From contig PBOD01000170.1 in the NCBI GenBank assembly GCA_002724215.1, positions 1 to 43,403 on the forward strand: a DNA stretch of 43,403 nucleotides, read 5' to 3'. The notes beneath the pieces were generated by a model, which saw nothing but the letters and a program-made list of their open reading frames with translations, was not told where the DNA came from and ran no database searches. Position 1 is the stretch's first letter. Each line of letters starts with the position of its first letter. Shown here one piece after another: positions 24,575-33,274 of this stretch. This stretch comes from Gemmatimonadota bacterium. Lineage in GTDB: Bacteria > Latescibacterota > UBA2968 > UBA8231. The position numbers and the translations under genes were made by a program.

Positions 24575-25495
24575 ATGGCTTTGAGCGCAGCGGAGAAAAC
24601 CCGCTTTTTCGCAGACGGTTATATTGTCGTCAAAAACTTGATTTCTCAGGACGAACTGCAGACCTTGCGCCGGCACTACGAGGATCTCGCGCTGGGCCGC
24701 GTGGCGGACTTTCCCCAGGAATACATCTCCGTCCGCGACGTGGAGGGTCGCGCCGATTTTGGCCTGGCGCGCACAGAGGGCGAACTGGAAGCGCCTATGC
24801 CGCAGGGCTCCGCACACGAACGGCGCGGTACCCAGGTTTATCCCAGGGGTGAAGAAGCCTTCGCCGCACAGCGCAGCGAGCCGGTTCCAGACCCGCTCGA
24901 CGCCGTGATGAAGATGAATGTGCCAAGCCGCTGCCATCCGGTCTTCGACGCCTTCGTCCGCGATCCGAAGATCGTCGATGTCGTCGAAGACCTGATGGGG
25001 CCGGACATCAAGCTCTACTTCGACCAGGTTTTCGCCAAGCCGCCCTATGCCCGCGCCAACCGCTACCACCAGGATTCGGTGTTCTGGGGTTTTTTCGCAT
25101 CGAATTTCCAGCTCACCTGCCAGATCATGCTCGATGACGCGACGCGGGAGAACGGCTGCGTGCGCTTTATTCCCGGCAGCCAGGACTTCGGTCTCGTCGA
25201 TTGGGAGCACTTGCCCTATATGCTGACGGAGGACGTGCTGGCGCGTGAAGTCGATGTGCCGCTGCAAGCGGGCGACGCGACTTTCCACCACAGTATGACC
25301 CTGCACTGCAGTGGTCCCAATACCACGCCCCACCGCCGCCGCGGCTGGTCGCTGCACTATGTCTCGGCGGACACGCGCTATATTGGCACGCCCGAGGAGA
25401 CCGAGCGCATCAAAAACATCGGCTGTCTCGTCGGACCCGAGCCGACCAATGGCTGGCCGTTGATTCGCGGACGGGAGTTTCCCGGCTGCGTCTAG
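24575..25495 (+). CDS. phytanoyl-CoA dioxygenase (PhyH) family protein
   Basis: A 306-residue Fe(II)/2-oxoglutarate oxygenase. The iron site is H165-Q-D167 in NRYHQDSVFWGF with distal His244 (HHSMTLHCSGPN); the Arg cluster 254-256 is placed to bind 2-oxoglutarate. The double-stranded beta-helix core includes CQIMLDDATRENGCVRFIPGS and GWSLHYVSADTRY. It carries an insert at about residues 50-105 with a Glu/Arg-rich loop. It is the first gene of the rightward operon; the M20 peptidase follows after 15 bases. The substrate is unknown, but the neighbours (peptidase, deacetylase/rhamnosidase) suggest an amino- or acyl-substituted compound. Confidence 0.88.
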   Translation: MALSAAEKTRFFADGYIVVKNLISQDELQTLRRHYEDLALGRVADFPQEYISVRDVEGRADFGLARTEGELEAPMPQGSAHERRGTQVYPRGEEAFAAQRSEPVPDPLDAVMKMNVPSRCHPVFDAFVRDPKIVDVVEDLMGPDIKLYFDQVFAKPPYARANRYHQDSVFWGFFASNFQLTCQIMLDDATRENGCVRFIPGSQDFGLVDWEHLPYMLTEDVLAREVDVPLQAGDATFHHSMTLHCSGPNTTPHRRRGWSLHYVSADTRYIGTPEETERIKNIGCLVGPEPTNGWPLIRGREFPGCV

Positions 25496-25510
25496 CGCTG
25501 GGGAAAGGTC

Positions 25511-26758
25511 ATGGAACAACAAGCGCTAAAGGCGTGCCTCTTCGCGGAGATCGACCGCAGGCTACCGGAGTTTAAAGACCTCCTGCGCGACATTATCCGC
25601 ATACCTACCGACAATCCGCCCGGCGACACGGTACAGTGCGTGGCCCATATCGCCGAATACCTGCGGAGCAAGGGGCTACCGGCAGATATCTACGAGCCTC
25701 GGCCGACGATCCAAAGCCTGGTCTCCTATGTCCAGGGCGACCGGCCGGGGCGCAACCTGGTGCTCAACGGCCACCTCGACCAGTTTCCGGCGGGCGACCC
25801 GCAGGCGTGGTCTTTCGATCCCTACAGCGGTGAGTGCCGCGACGGCAAGATCCTGGGGCGCGGCGTCGGCGATATGAAAGCCGGCACCGTCGCCTCGCTC
25901 CTGTGCCTGGTGCTGGTCCACGAGTTGGAGATTCCCATCGCCGGTCAGCTTACCGCCGCGCTGGTGGCGGACGAGGAGACGGGTGGCACCTGGGGCGCCC
26001 AGTGGCTGTTGCAGAATGTGCCGATGGCGCGCGGGGACGCCCATCTCAACAGCGAGCCCACCGAAATGGACCAGGTGCTAATCGGGCACAAGGGCAAGTA
26101 CTGGCTCAATGTCGATACCCGCCACCCCGGCGGCCTCGCCGCGATCCCGGTCGCCGACGACGCCATCGCCCGCGCCGTACAGGTAGCTGAAGCACTGAAG
26201 ACGCTGCAAGGATGGAAGCTGGCGACGCCCCCCGACGTGGCCGGCGCCGTCGCCCGCGCCAAAGCGCGCGGCGGGGACACAGGCTGGGTGGTGGACGCGA
26301 CGACGGTCAATGTCGGCGTCATCCAGGGCGGGGTCCAGAGCAATACCATTCCCGTCCACTGCCACATGGAGGTGGACATCCGCACGCCGATCGGCGTCAG
26401 CACCCGGGACCTGCAAGCGAAGGTGGAGCAAGTGCTCGCTGCGACCGGCCTCGACCGCCGCGAAATCGACCTGGAGTGGGTGGTCTGCCTCGAGGCGACC
26501 TACTCGGCGCCGACGGAGGAGATCGTAGCGTTGGTGGCGCGCAACGCGCGGGAGATCACCGGGCGGCCGATCGAGGTCAACACCAGCTTCGGCTCCACCG
26601 ACGCCCGGTTCTGGTGGCTGGAGGGCATACCGGCCGCCATCTACGGCACCGGGCTGGAGAATATCGCCGTTCCCGACGAGTACATTCTCGAATCCGAATT
26701 CGGGCAGGTATTGAAAGTGCACGCGGCCACCTGCATCGATTATCTGTACGCCGGATGA
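25511..26758 (+). CDS. M20 family metallopeptidase (ArgE/DapE/carboxypeptidase-like)
   Basis: A 415-residue zinc-dependent amidohydrolase of the M20 family, which removes acyl groups from amino acids or cleaves small peptides in the cytoplasm. Metal and catalytic residues are visible: H88-x-D90 (NGHLDQFP), D121 (GRGVGDMKAG), E155-E156 (VADEETGGTWG), the EPTE segment near 188 and a late ligand region near 380. The dimerisation (lid) domain occupies about residues 195-310. Sequence alone does not separate ArgE, DapE and peptidase activities. ATG 25511 has GGGGAAAGG upstream. It sits between PhyH and the deacetylase/GH78 fusion, with gaps of 15 and 20 bases, in a clear operon. Confidence 0.88.
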   Translation: MEQQALKACLFAEIDRRLPEFKDLLRDIIRIPTDNPPGDTVQCVAHIAEYLRSKGLPADIYEPRPTIQSLVSYVQGDRPGRNLVLNGHLDQFPAGDPQAWSFDPYSGECRDGKILGRGVGDMKAGTVASLLCLVLVHELEIPIAGQLTAALVADEETGGTWGAQWLLQNVPMARGDAHLNSEPTEMDQVLIGHKGKYWLNVDTRHPGGLAAIPVADDAIARAVQVAEALKTLQGWKLATPPDVAGAVARAKARGGDTGWVVDATTVNVGVIQGGVQSNTIPVHCHMEVDIRTPIGVSTRDLQAKVEQVLAATGLDRREIDLEWVVCLEATYSAPTEEIVALVARNAREITGRPIEVNTSFGSTDARFWWLEGIPAAIYGTGLENIAVPDEYILESEFGQVLKVHAATCIDYLYAG

Positions 26759-26778
26759 CCGCAGCCGGAGTATAGACG

Positions 26779-29700
26779 ATGCCGCTGAGACCCATACCCG
26801 ACGGCCTGGTGGTCCTGACCTTTGACGATGGCAGCAGGTCGGATCTCGAGTTTGTCGCCCCGTTGTTGCGGGAGCACCAGTTCTCGGCGACGTTTTTCGT
26901 CAATCGCAGCGGCGGTGCCCCGGAGCGCCCGCGCGACTATCTGAACTGGGCGGAAATCGCCCAACTGCATGCACTCGGTTTTGAGATCGGCAACCACACC
27001 TGCAGCCATCCGAATATGGCGCAGTTGTCGCCGCAAGAGATTCGCGCCGAGATCGCCGGGGTCGAAGCGCAGTGCGCGGCACACGGCCTGCCGCGTCCGG
27101 TGACTTTCGGTTATCCGGGCGGGCACCACAACCGCACCGTCTTGCAGGTATTAGATGAGATGGACTATCGCTTCGCTCGGCGCAGCGCCTACCCGGAGTT
27201 TCCGATCGTCGAGACCGGCGAGCGGGGTCGGGCCTACGATCCGGCGCAAGATCACCCGTTGCTGGTTCCGTCGAGCTATGTATCGGGGCCTGCCAATGGC
27301 TTGACCGACGTGCAACGGGTCCTGGACCAGGCCCGCGATGGCAAAATCGCGGTATTGACGCTGCACGGCGTCCCCGATATCCACCCGCACTGCAGCACCG
27401 ATCCCGACCTCTTCGCGCAAATCGTCGCCTGCCTCGCCGAACGCGGTTGCACGGTTGTCGCCCTGCGCGATCTGGCGCGCTATGTCGATGTGGCGCTAAA
27501 GCCCGATGATCCGTATGCGCCGATTGTAAAGCGCTGCGGGGTCCGGCCGGTCGCTCTGCGCTGCGACTTCGCCGTCGATCCGCTGGGCATCGACAACCGG
27601 CGGCCGCGGTTTAGCTGGAGGCTCGAGGCGGATCGCCGCGATCAGTCGCAGGCGGCATACCAGATTCTGGTGGCTGGCAGCGCGGCGGCGCTGGCTCGGG
27701 GCGAGGGGGATCTGTGGGACAGCGGCAGGGTGGACAGCGCCGACTCGGTCGGCATCGCCTATGGGGGAGCGCCGCTGGCCAGCGGTCAACACTACCATTG
27801 GCAGGTGCGCTGCTGGAATAAATCGGGTAATGAAGGCGCATATTCGATCGCAGAATATCTCAATCCCGAAATTGCGCAGGCACTATCGGTAGAGCGCTGC
27901 AGCGACTACAGCGCGCCGGCGCACTTCGAAATGGGTTTGCTGGATCCGGGTGATTGGCGCGGCCGCTGGGTGGCGTCGCCCGACGCCGGAGTCTCGGCAC
28001 CGCTGCTGCGGCGGGAGTTTTCCATTGCTGCGGGAGCCGAGATCGCGCGGGCGCGGGCCTATGTCTCGGGTCTCGGATATTTTGAGCTGACGGTCAATGG
28101 GCGCAAGGTCGGGGAGAATGTCCTCGACCCGGCAACATCCTATTACGACAACGACCAACCCTTTGTGCTCGGCGGTCGGGTGCTCTACGCGGTTCACGAT
28201 ATCACCGGCTTGTTGCGCGGGGGCGCCAACGCCATCGGTCTGATGCTGGGGCACGGTTGGTTCAGCAAGGAAGCGGATGTCCCCGAATCGCCCGGCCACC
28301 GCGACGCCTATGGCGACCGGCCGGTGGCGCTGGTGCAGGTCGTCGTCGAACTCGGCGACGGCACGGTGCTGCGCGTGGCGTCCGACGAGACGTGGCAGAC
28401 CGCGGCGGGACCGATTCTCTACAACGACTACAACCACGGCGAAACCTACGACGCGACCCGCGAACAGGATGGCTGGGATGAGGTCGGTTTTGACGATTCG
28501 GATTGGGCTGCGGCGCTGGTGGTGCGCGGGCCGCAGGGCCGGCTGGCGGCGCAGAGTCTGCCGCCGATCCGCGTCGCCGAAACACTTCCGCCGGTGTCGG
28601 TAAGCCCGCGCGGCGAAGCCGCGGTGTACGACTTCGGGCAGTGCATCACCGGCTGGACGCAGCTGCGGACCAGCGGCGCCGGCGGCGGGCAGATCACCGT
28701 GCGGCACGCGCAGTGCCTCCACGCTGACGGTACTCTCGACCAGCGCGCCAACCTCCTCGAACCCCATCCCGCCCGGCAGCTCGACACTTATATCCCCCGG
28801 GGCACGGGCGAGGAAGTATACGAGCCGCGCTTTACCCTGCACGGATTCCGCTACGCCGAGGTCACGGGTTTGCCCGCCGCGCCGAGCGCGGCCCATTTGC
28901 AGGCGCGTTTTGTGCATTCGGCAGTGGAGCCGAGCGGCTCGTTCGAGTGCGCTAGCGATTTATTCAACCAGATCCACGCCAATGCCTGCCGCACTTTCAG
29001 GGGCAGCCTGCAAGGTATGCCGCAGGACGCCGCCGAGCGCGCCGAGCGGGTGGCTTGGCTCGGCGATCCCGGCTTTGTCGCCGAAGACTATATTCTCAAC
29101 TTCGACACTGCGTCGTTCTGGACCAAATGGCTCGACGATATCGCCGACTCGCAGCGGGAAGACGGGTGCGTTCCGGTCGTCAGCCCCATCCACTGGCGCG
29201 ATCCCCACGACTGCTACGGGCCGGAAACCACAGAGTGGCAGAGCACCTACCCATTGCTGGTCTGGCACCTCTACTGGCACTACGGCGACACGCGCGTGCT
29301 GGAGACGCATTGCGACGGCCTGATGAAACTGGTCGATTATATCTCCGCGCTGGCCGAGGACCACGTGCTGCCCTTTGGCTTCGGCGACCACATGGAGCCG
29401 CAACCCGACGGCACCAGCAGCAGCGGGCCGGTAGCCACGCCGGCGGCGCTGACTAGCAATGCCTATTACTACTTCGATACCTGGATCGTCGCCGAGGTCG
29501 CGGCGATATTGGGCCGGCGCGGCGATGCCGCCCGCTATCGCAAGCATGCCGCGGCGATCAAGGCGGGTTTTAACCGCACCTTTCTCGACGAGGAGACCAA
29601 CCAGTACGGGCGCGGGTCGCAGTGCGCCAACGCAATGGCCCTGTATCTCGACCTGGTACCCGCGGCGCGGCGGGCCGCAGTCGTCGATAATCTGGTGCGC

Positions 29701-30327
29701 GACATTCGCGAAAACCACGACGGCCACCTCTCTACCGGCATCATCGGCACCAATGCGTTAATACATGCCCTGCACCAGTGCGGGCGCGCGGATATGACCC
29801 ATGAAATTGCGAGCCAGACGACCTTCCCCAGCTGGGGCGAGCAGGTGGCCCGGGGCGCGACGACCCTGTGGGAGACGTGGGAAGGCAACCTCGAATACAG
29901 CTTCAATATGAAAATGTTCGGGAGCCTGGAGAAATTCTTCTATTGGGACGTGCTGGGGATTCGCGGCACGGCGCCGGGCTATGGCCGGATTGAGATCGCG
30001 CCGCAGCTGGTGGATCGATTGGAGTGGGCGCGCGGGGGGGTGCAGACGGTGCGCGGATATATCGGGGTGGACTGGTGCCAGCGGGACGACGGTGTGGAGA
30101 TGGCGGTGGACATTCCCGCCAATTGTCGCGCTGAGGTCAGCGTGCCCGGTAGCGCCGCGGGTAGCATATGCGTCGATGGCGCTGTGGTATGGGAAAAGGG
30201 CGGCTATGTGCCGGGTATGGCCGGATTGGCGGGCGCCGTCGAGCGAGAGGGCGCGGTCGCGCTCGACGCCGGGCCGGGCTTTTACAGGATCTGCAGCAGC
30301 GGGCATCCTCGCGATGTGCTCGGATAG
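26779..30327 (+). CDS. polysaccharide deacetylase (NodB)-alpha-L-rhamnosidase (GH78) fusion
   Basis: A 1182-residue two-part enzyme. Residues 1-240 are a NodB-type deacetylase: TFDDG (14-18, Asp17 metal ligand), H73-T-C-S-H77, FGYPGG and LTLHGV. Residues about 253-1175 are a GH78 rhamnosidase, with an N-terminal beta-domain (RPRFSWRLEADRRDQSQAAY), the sugar-binding domain (ARAYVSGLGYFELTVNGRKV), the alpha/alpha barrel with ERAERVAWLGD (about 753-763) in place of the usual RDERLGWTGD, and GATTLWETWEG near 1027-1037 with the likely second catalytic Glu. It would remove an acyl group and a terminal rhamnose from the same glycan. There is no signal peptide. The frame is continuous, with no sign of a misjoined stop. 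Confidence 0.85.
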   Translation: MPLRPIPDGLVVLTFDDGSRSDLEFVAPLLREHQFSATFFVNRSGGAPERPRDYLNWAEIAQLHALGFEIGNHTCSHPNMAQLSPQEIRAEIAGVEAQCAAHGLPRPVTFGYPGGHHNRTVLQVLDEMDYRFARRSAYPEFPIVETGERGRAYDPAQDHPLLVPSSYVSGPANGLTDVQRVLDQARDGKIAVLTLHGVPDIHPHCSTDPDLFAQIVACLAERGCTVVALRDLARYVDVALKPDDPYAPIVKRCGVRPVALRCDFAVDPLGIDNRRPRFSWRLEADRRDQSQAAYQILVAGSAAALARGEGDLWDSGRVDSADSVGIAYGGAPLASGQHYHWQVRCWNKSGNEGAYSIAEYLNPEIAQALSVERCSDYSAPAHFEMGLLDPGDWRGRWVASPDAGVSAPLLRREFSIAAGAEIARARAYVSGLGYFELTVNGRKVGENVLDPATSYYDNDQPFVLGGRVLYAVHDITGLLRGGANAIGLMLGHGWFSKEADVPESPGHRDAYGDRPVALVQVVVELGDGTVLRVASDETWQTAAGPILYNDYNHGETYDATREQDGWDEVGFDDSDWAAALVVRGPQGRLAAQSLPPIRVAETLPPVSVSPRGEAAVYDFGQCITGWTQLRTSGAGGGQITVRHAQCLHADGTLDQRANLLEPHPARQLDTYIPRGTGEEVYEPRFTLHGFRYAEVTGLPAAPSAAHLQARFVHSAVEPSGSFECASDLFNQIHANACRTFRGSLQGMPQDAAERAERVAWLGDPGFVAEDYILNFDTASFWTKWLDDIADSQREDGCVPVVSPIHWRDPHDCYGPETTEWQSTYPLLVWHLYWHYGDTRVLETHCDGLMKLVDYISALAEDHVLPFGFGDHMEPQPDGTSSSGPVATPAALTSNAYYYFDTWIVAEVAAILGRRGDAARYRKHAAAIKAGFNRTFLDEETNQYGRGSQCANAMALYLDLVPAARRAAVVDNLVRDIRENHDGHLSTGIIGTNALIHALHQCGRADMTHEIASQTTFPSWGEQVARGATTLWETWEGNLEYSFNMKMFGSLEKFFYWDVLGIRGTAPGYGRIEIAPQLVDRLEWARGGVQTVRGYIGVDWCQRDDGVEMAVDIPANCRAEVSVPGSAAGSICVDGAVVWEKGGYVPGMAGLAGAVEREGAVALDAGPGFYRICSSGHPRDVLG

Positions 30328-30338
30328 GGAGCGCTGTT

Positions 30339-31202
30339 ATGGACCCCCACTCTATCGCCGCCCTCATGCCCGAGACAGATGGCCATCAGTTTGTCTTTTA
30401 CGGCGACTGTTGCTCGGGGATTCCGGGCGCGCCATTCGCAAGCAACTTTGCCCAGGTCAACGCCGCCCTGCAGCGGTTACAGCCACAGCCAGACTTTATT
30501 CTTTTCCTCGGCGACCATATTATGGGGGCGTACGCGGAGGAGCACGACCTCAAAGGACAGTGGCGTTATTGGTTCGAGCGGGAGATGGCCTGGCTCGACG
30601 CGGATCGGGTGCCGATCTATCACACCACCAGCAACCACAACACGCTGAACGCGGCAGCGGAGGATGTGTGGCGAGAAGTGCTGCCGGATATTCCCGATAA
30701 CGGTCCACCCGGGCAGGAGGGCTTGAGCTACTGGGTCCGGCGCGATGATTTGTTGCTGGCGGTCGTCAACACCAGCTACTCGGGTTTAGGCGGTCCTGGC
30801 CACGTCGAGAGCGATTGGTTGCATTCGGTATTGTCCGCACATCGCGACGCGCGCCACAAGATCGTCGCCGGCCATCATCCCGCCTTGCCGGTCAATGGCT
30901 ACGACGAGCGGCCACAGTGGTGTATTGCGCGAAGCGAGGCGGAGCCTTTCTGGCAGACGTTGGTACAGCATGGGGTTCTGGCCTATTTCTGCTCGCATAT
31001 CATTGCGTTTGACGTCCAGGAACACCAGGGCGTCGTGCAGATCTGCTCCGGCGGCGCGGGCACCAACTACGGCCCTGGAGGTTTCATGGGAGCAGGCGAG
31101 TACCATCATTTCGCGCAAGCCGCCCTGGACGAAAAGGAGCTTCGCCTGCAGACCATTGATGCGGACGGACGTATCCGCGAGCGCTTTTCTCATCCGTCGT
31201 AG
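30339..31202 (+). CDS. metallophosphoesterase-like protein with degenerate metal motifs
   Basis: A 287-residue protein with the calcineurin-like fold. Motif positions are recognisable but altered: D-x-H is DCC (residues 23-25, YGDCCSG), GD-x-x is GDH (58-60), GNHD is SNHN (98-101), and the later motifs are AGHHPA and CSHIIAFD in place of GHxH. It may bind metal differently or have lost phosphoesterase activity. ATG 30339 has TAGGGAG about 8 bases upstream; the frame is open back to 30168 but that overlaps the previous gene. It is the last gene of the rightward operon, 11 bases after the GH78 fusion. Its 3' end overlaps the convergent gene by 13 bases. Confidence 0.75.
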   Translation: MDPHSIAALMPETDGHQFVFYGDCCSGIPGAPFASNFAQVNAALQRLQPQPDFILFLGDHIMGAYAEEHDLKGQWRYWFEREMAWLDADRVPIYHTTSNHNTLNAAAEDVWREVLPDIPDNGPPGQEGLSYWVRRDDLLLAVVNTSYSGLGGPGHVESDWLHSVLSAHRDARHKIVAGHHPALPVNGYDERPQWCIARSEAEPFWQTLVQHGVLAYFCSHIIAFDVQEHQGVVQICSGGAGTNYGPGGFMGAGEYHHFAQAALDEKELRLQTIDADGRIRERFSHPS

Positions 31203-33226
31203 CGCAGCAGTCTGCCGTCCCACGTCGACAGCAGCAAGGCCGTCTCGTCAATGGGTTGTATCGGCGCAGTGATCGGCGCGCCTAGCGCCGCTGCCGCATG
31301 CACTTCGCCACTGGCGGGATCGAGCAGCCTGAGCACCCCGTCGCAGGCGCCGACGATCAGCCAATGGCCCATGCGGACGGGTGAGGCGAGCGAAGAACGG
31401 ACGCCGCGCGCGTACGGGGTCATGTCGAGCAGGTCGTGTCCAGTATCCACTCGCCACTGCTCCCGGCCGGTTTCCGGGTCGAGCGCCTGGATTGCGCCCG
31501 CAGAGGTCGAGACGTAAATGCGCTCGTTATCGACAGACAATGCGCATGGATAGCGGCCGGCGAGGCTTTCCCCGTGCCAGATGATGGCGCCGTCACCCAG
31601 GCGCAGCCGCGCCAGCCGCCGCGCCTCGCTGCCGGTCAGAATGTCGTCGCCCCAGCGCACCGGCGCGGCGTACTGATATTCGACATCTAACTCGGTTTCC
31701 CATGCGATGCGCCCGTCGGTTCGCGACAATGCTACGAGTCCCCGCCGCGATACCAGCAGGACGATGACCTCGGGGGTGATCAGCGGGCTCGCGTAACACG
31801 ACCACGCATCGCTCGCTTCTATCTCCGCGTACCAATCGCACTCACCGGAGTCCACGCGATAGGCTCCGATGCCTGCTTTGCCTCCGGCGTATACGATGCC
31901 GTCGGCGCAGACGGGCATGGTGTAGAGCCAGCGACCTGGGTGCCCCGGCAGATTCGCGCGCCATTCGACGCTGCCGTCTTCCAGCCGCAAGCTGTACAGT
32001 GCTCCGGTCATCGCCAGCGCCAGAACCCGTGCGCCGGCTGGCGTCACTTGGTTGCGGACCGCAGCCTCCAGGTCCGCGGTCCAGAGCAGATGGCCGGTGG
32101 TCGCCGATCGGCACTGCACGGCGCCGGCGTCGTTGCAGCTGCCCCCCAACAGCAGGCGTTCGCCGCTTAGCGCCGGCGCTGCCCGGTGTGCCGGGACCAG
32201 AGGCTGCTCCGCGTCGTCCGCGACATCCTGCGCCCAGGTGAGACGAAACGGCCCCAGGCGCTCGGGATTTGCCGGTTGCAGACGTTTTGCCCCGAGCGCG
32301 ACCGCGCGGGTGGGTGGTGCGATCGACCCCTGCCACTCGACGACGCGATAGCCTCTGGGCGTAGTGTCGATGCCGCCAAAGCAGAGCGGCCCAGTCGCCG
32401 CCACGGTGACTCCGTTGGAGTGGAATGATTTCATCGAATGCCAGTGACCGTGCAGGATCAGCGAGACCCCCAGTCCCGTCATCTCATCAATGAAAGCCCG
32501 CGACGGCGGTGTGTGGATGACGAGAATGGTGTTGCCCCGGTCTGCATTTAAGGAGAGGTCGGCATCGAGCCAGCGCCTCTTGCGCTCGCGGTCGGCACTG
32601 GAAAAGAATGTCTCCTCATTGGGCCACAGGGCGATGTGGCGTCCCGCCCAGTCGAAGCTGTAGTAGGTCGGTCCGAAGCAGGCTTCCCAGTTCAGGGTGA
32701 AGGGCGGCTCATTGCCTGCGCTGCGGCGCTCGGCATTGCCGTCGTGTCCCCCGAACATCAGAAACAGCGGCGTATCGACGGCACTGGTGGCGCTCTGCAG
32801 TTCGGCCAACTCCGCTGGTGTGCCGAGGTTGGTCAGGTCGCCGCTGGCTATGAGCAGATCCGGAGCCGACTCCGATAGCAGCGCGTCTAGCGCGTTGGCC
32901 AAGTCGGGTGCGGCGACCGGTGCACCCGCGCCGACCAAATGGGTATCGCTGAATTGCACCAGTCGCGCCGCGTTGCCCGCTGAGGCCGGCGCAGCGGCGA
33001 GTTCGAACACGACCTCAGAGGCTGGCAGCGGGCAATAGAAATCGCCGACGGGTCGTTTCCCCTCGGGGCATGAGATCCACGCGAAGCGCGCGAGGGGATC
33101 GACCTCGATCGCGCAGGTGCCGTCGGCGCCGGTGGTTGCGATGCCATCACCGGTGGTTACCGCTACGCCGGCGATGCCGCGCTGTGTGCCCTGTTCTACG
33201 ACGATGACGTCAATTCTATCCGGCAT
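31190..33226 (-). CDS. metallophosphoesterase-PQQ-like beta-propeller fusion
   Basis: A 678-residue protein of three parts. Residues 1-80 look like a carboxypeptidase-regulatory/transthyretin-like beta domain (VTTGDGIATTGADGTCAIEV). Residues 85-310 are an intact calcineurin-like phosphoesterase: FSDTH, ASGDLTN, GGHDGN, VIHTPPS and HGHWHS. Residues about 335-678 are a propeller of PQQ/WD-like repeats with recurring W motifs (GHLLWTADL, GSVEWRANL, GRIAWETEL, GREQWRVDT). No signal peptide is seen, unusual for a PQQ-type propeller. The start is ATG 33226, with GAGG 5 bases upstream; a GTG two codons earlier is possible. It lies 48 bases after the PHP gene. Confidence 0.8.
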   Translation of the reverse strand: MPDRIDVIVVEQGTQRGIAGVAVTTGDGIATTGADGTCAIEVDPLARFAWISCPEGKRPVGDFYCPLPASEVVFELAAAPASAGNAARLVQFSDTHLVGAGAPVAAPDLANALDALLSESAPDLLIASGDLTNLGTPAELAELQSATSAVDTPLFLMFGGHDGNAERRSAGNEPPFTLNWEACFGPTYYSFDWAGRHIALWPNEETFFSSADRERKRRWLDADLSLNADRGNTILVIHTPPSRAFIDEMTGLGVSLILHGHWHSMKSFHSNGVTVAATGPLCFGGIDTTPRGYRVVEWQGSIAPPTRAVALGAKRLQPANPERLGPFRLTWAQDVADDAEQPLVPAHRAAPALSGERLLLGGSCNDAGAVQCRSATTGHLLWTADLEAAVRNQVTPAGARVLALAMTGALYSLRLEDGSVEWRANLPGHPGRWLYTMPVCADGIVYAGGKAGIGAYRVDSGECDWYAEIEASDAWSCYASPLITPEVIVLLVSRRGLVALSRTDGRIAWETELDVEYQYAAPVRWGDDILTGSEARRLARLRLGDGAIIWHGESLAGRYPCALSVDNERIYVSTSAGAIQALDPETGREQWRVDTGHDLLDMTPYARGVRSSLASPVRMGHWLIVGACDGVLRLLDPASGEVHAAAALGAPITAPIQPIDETALLLSTWDGRLLRYDG

Positions 33227-33274
33227 TGGCACCTCAACGTAGCAAATGTACTCGACAGCGTTGTGCGTGGGGCG

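Noticed and set aside
24440-25522. Minus-strand ORF of 360 codons covering the PhyH gene at 24575
   Set aside because: Antisense shadow of a gene with the H-x-D motif; it also crosses the divergent promoter.
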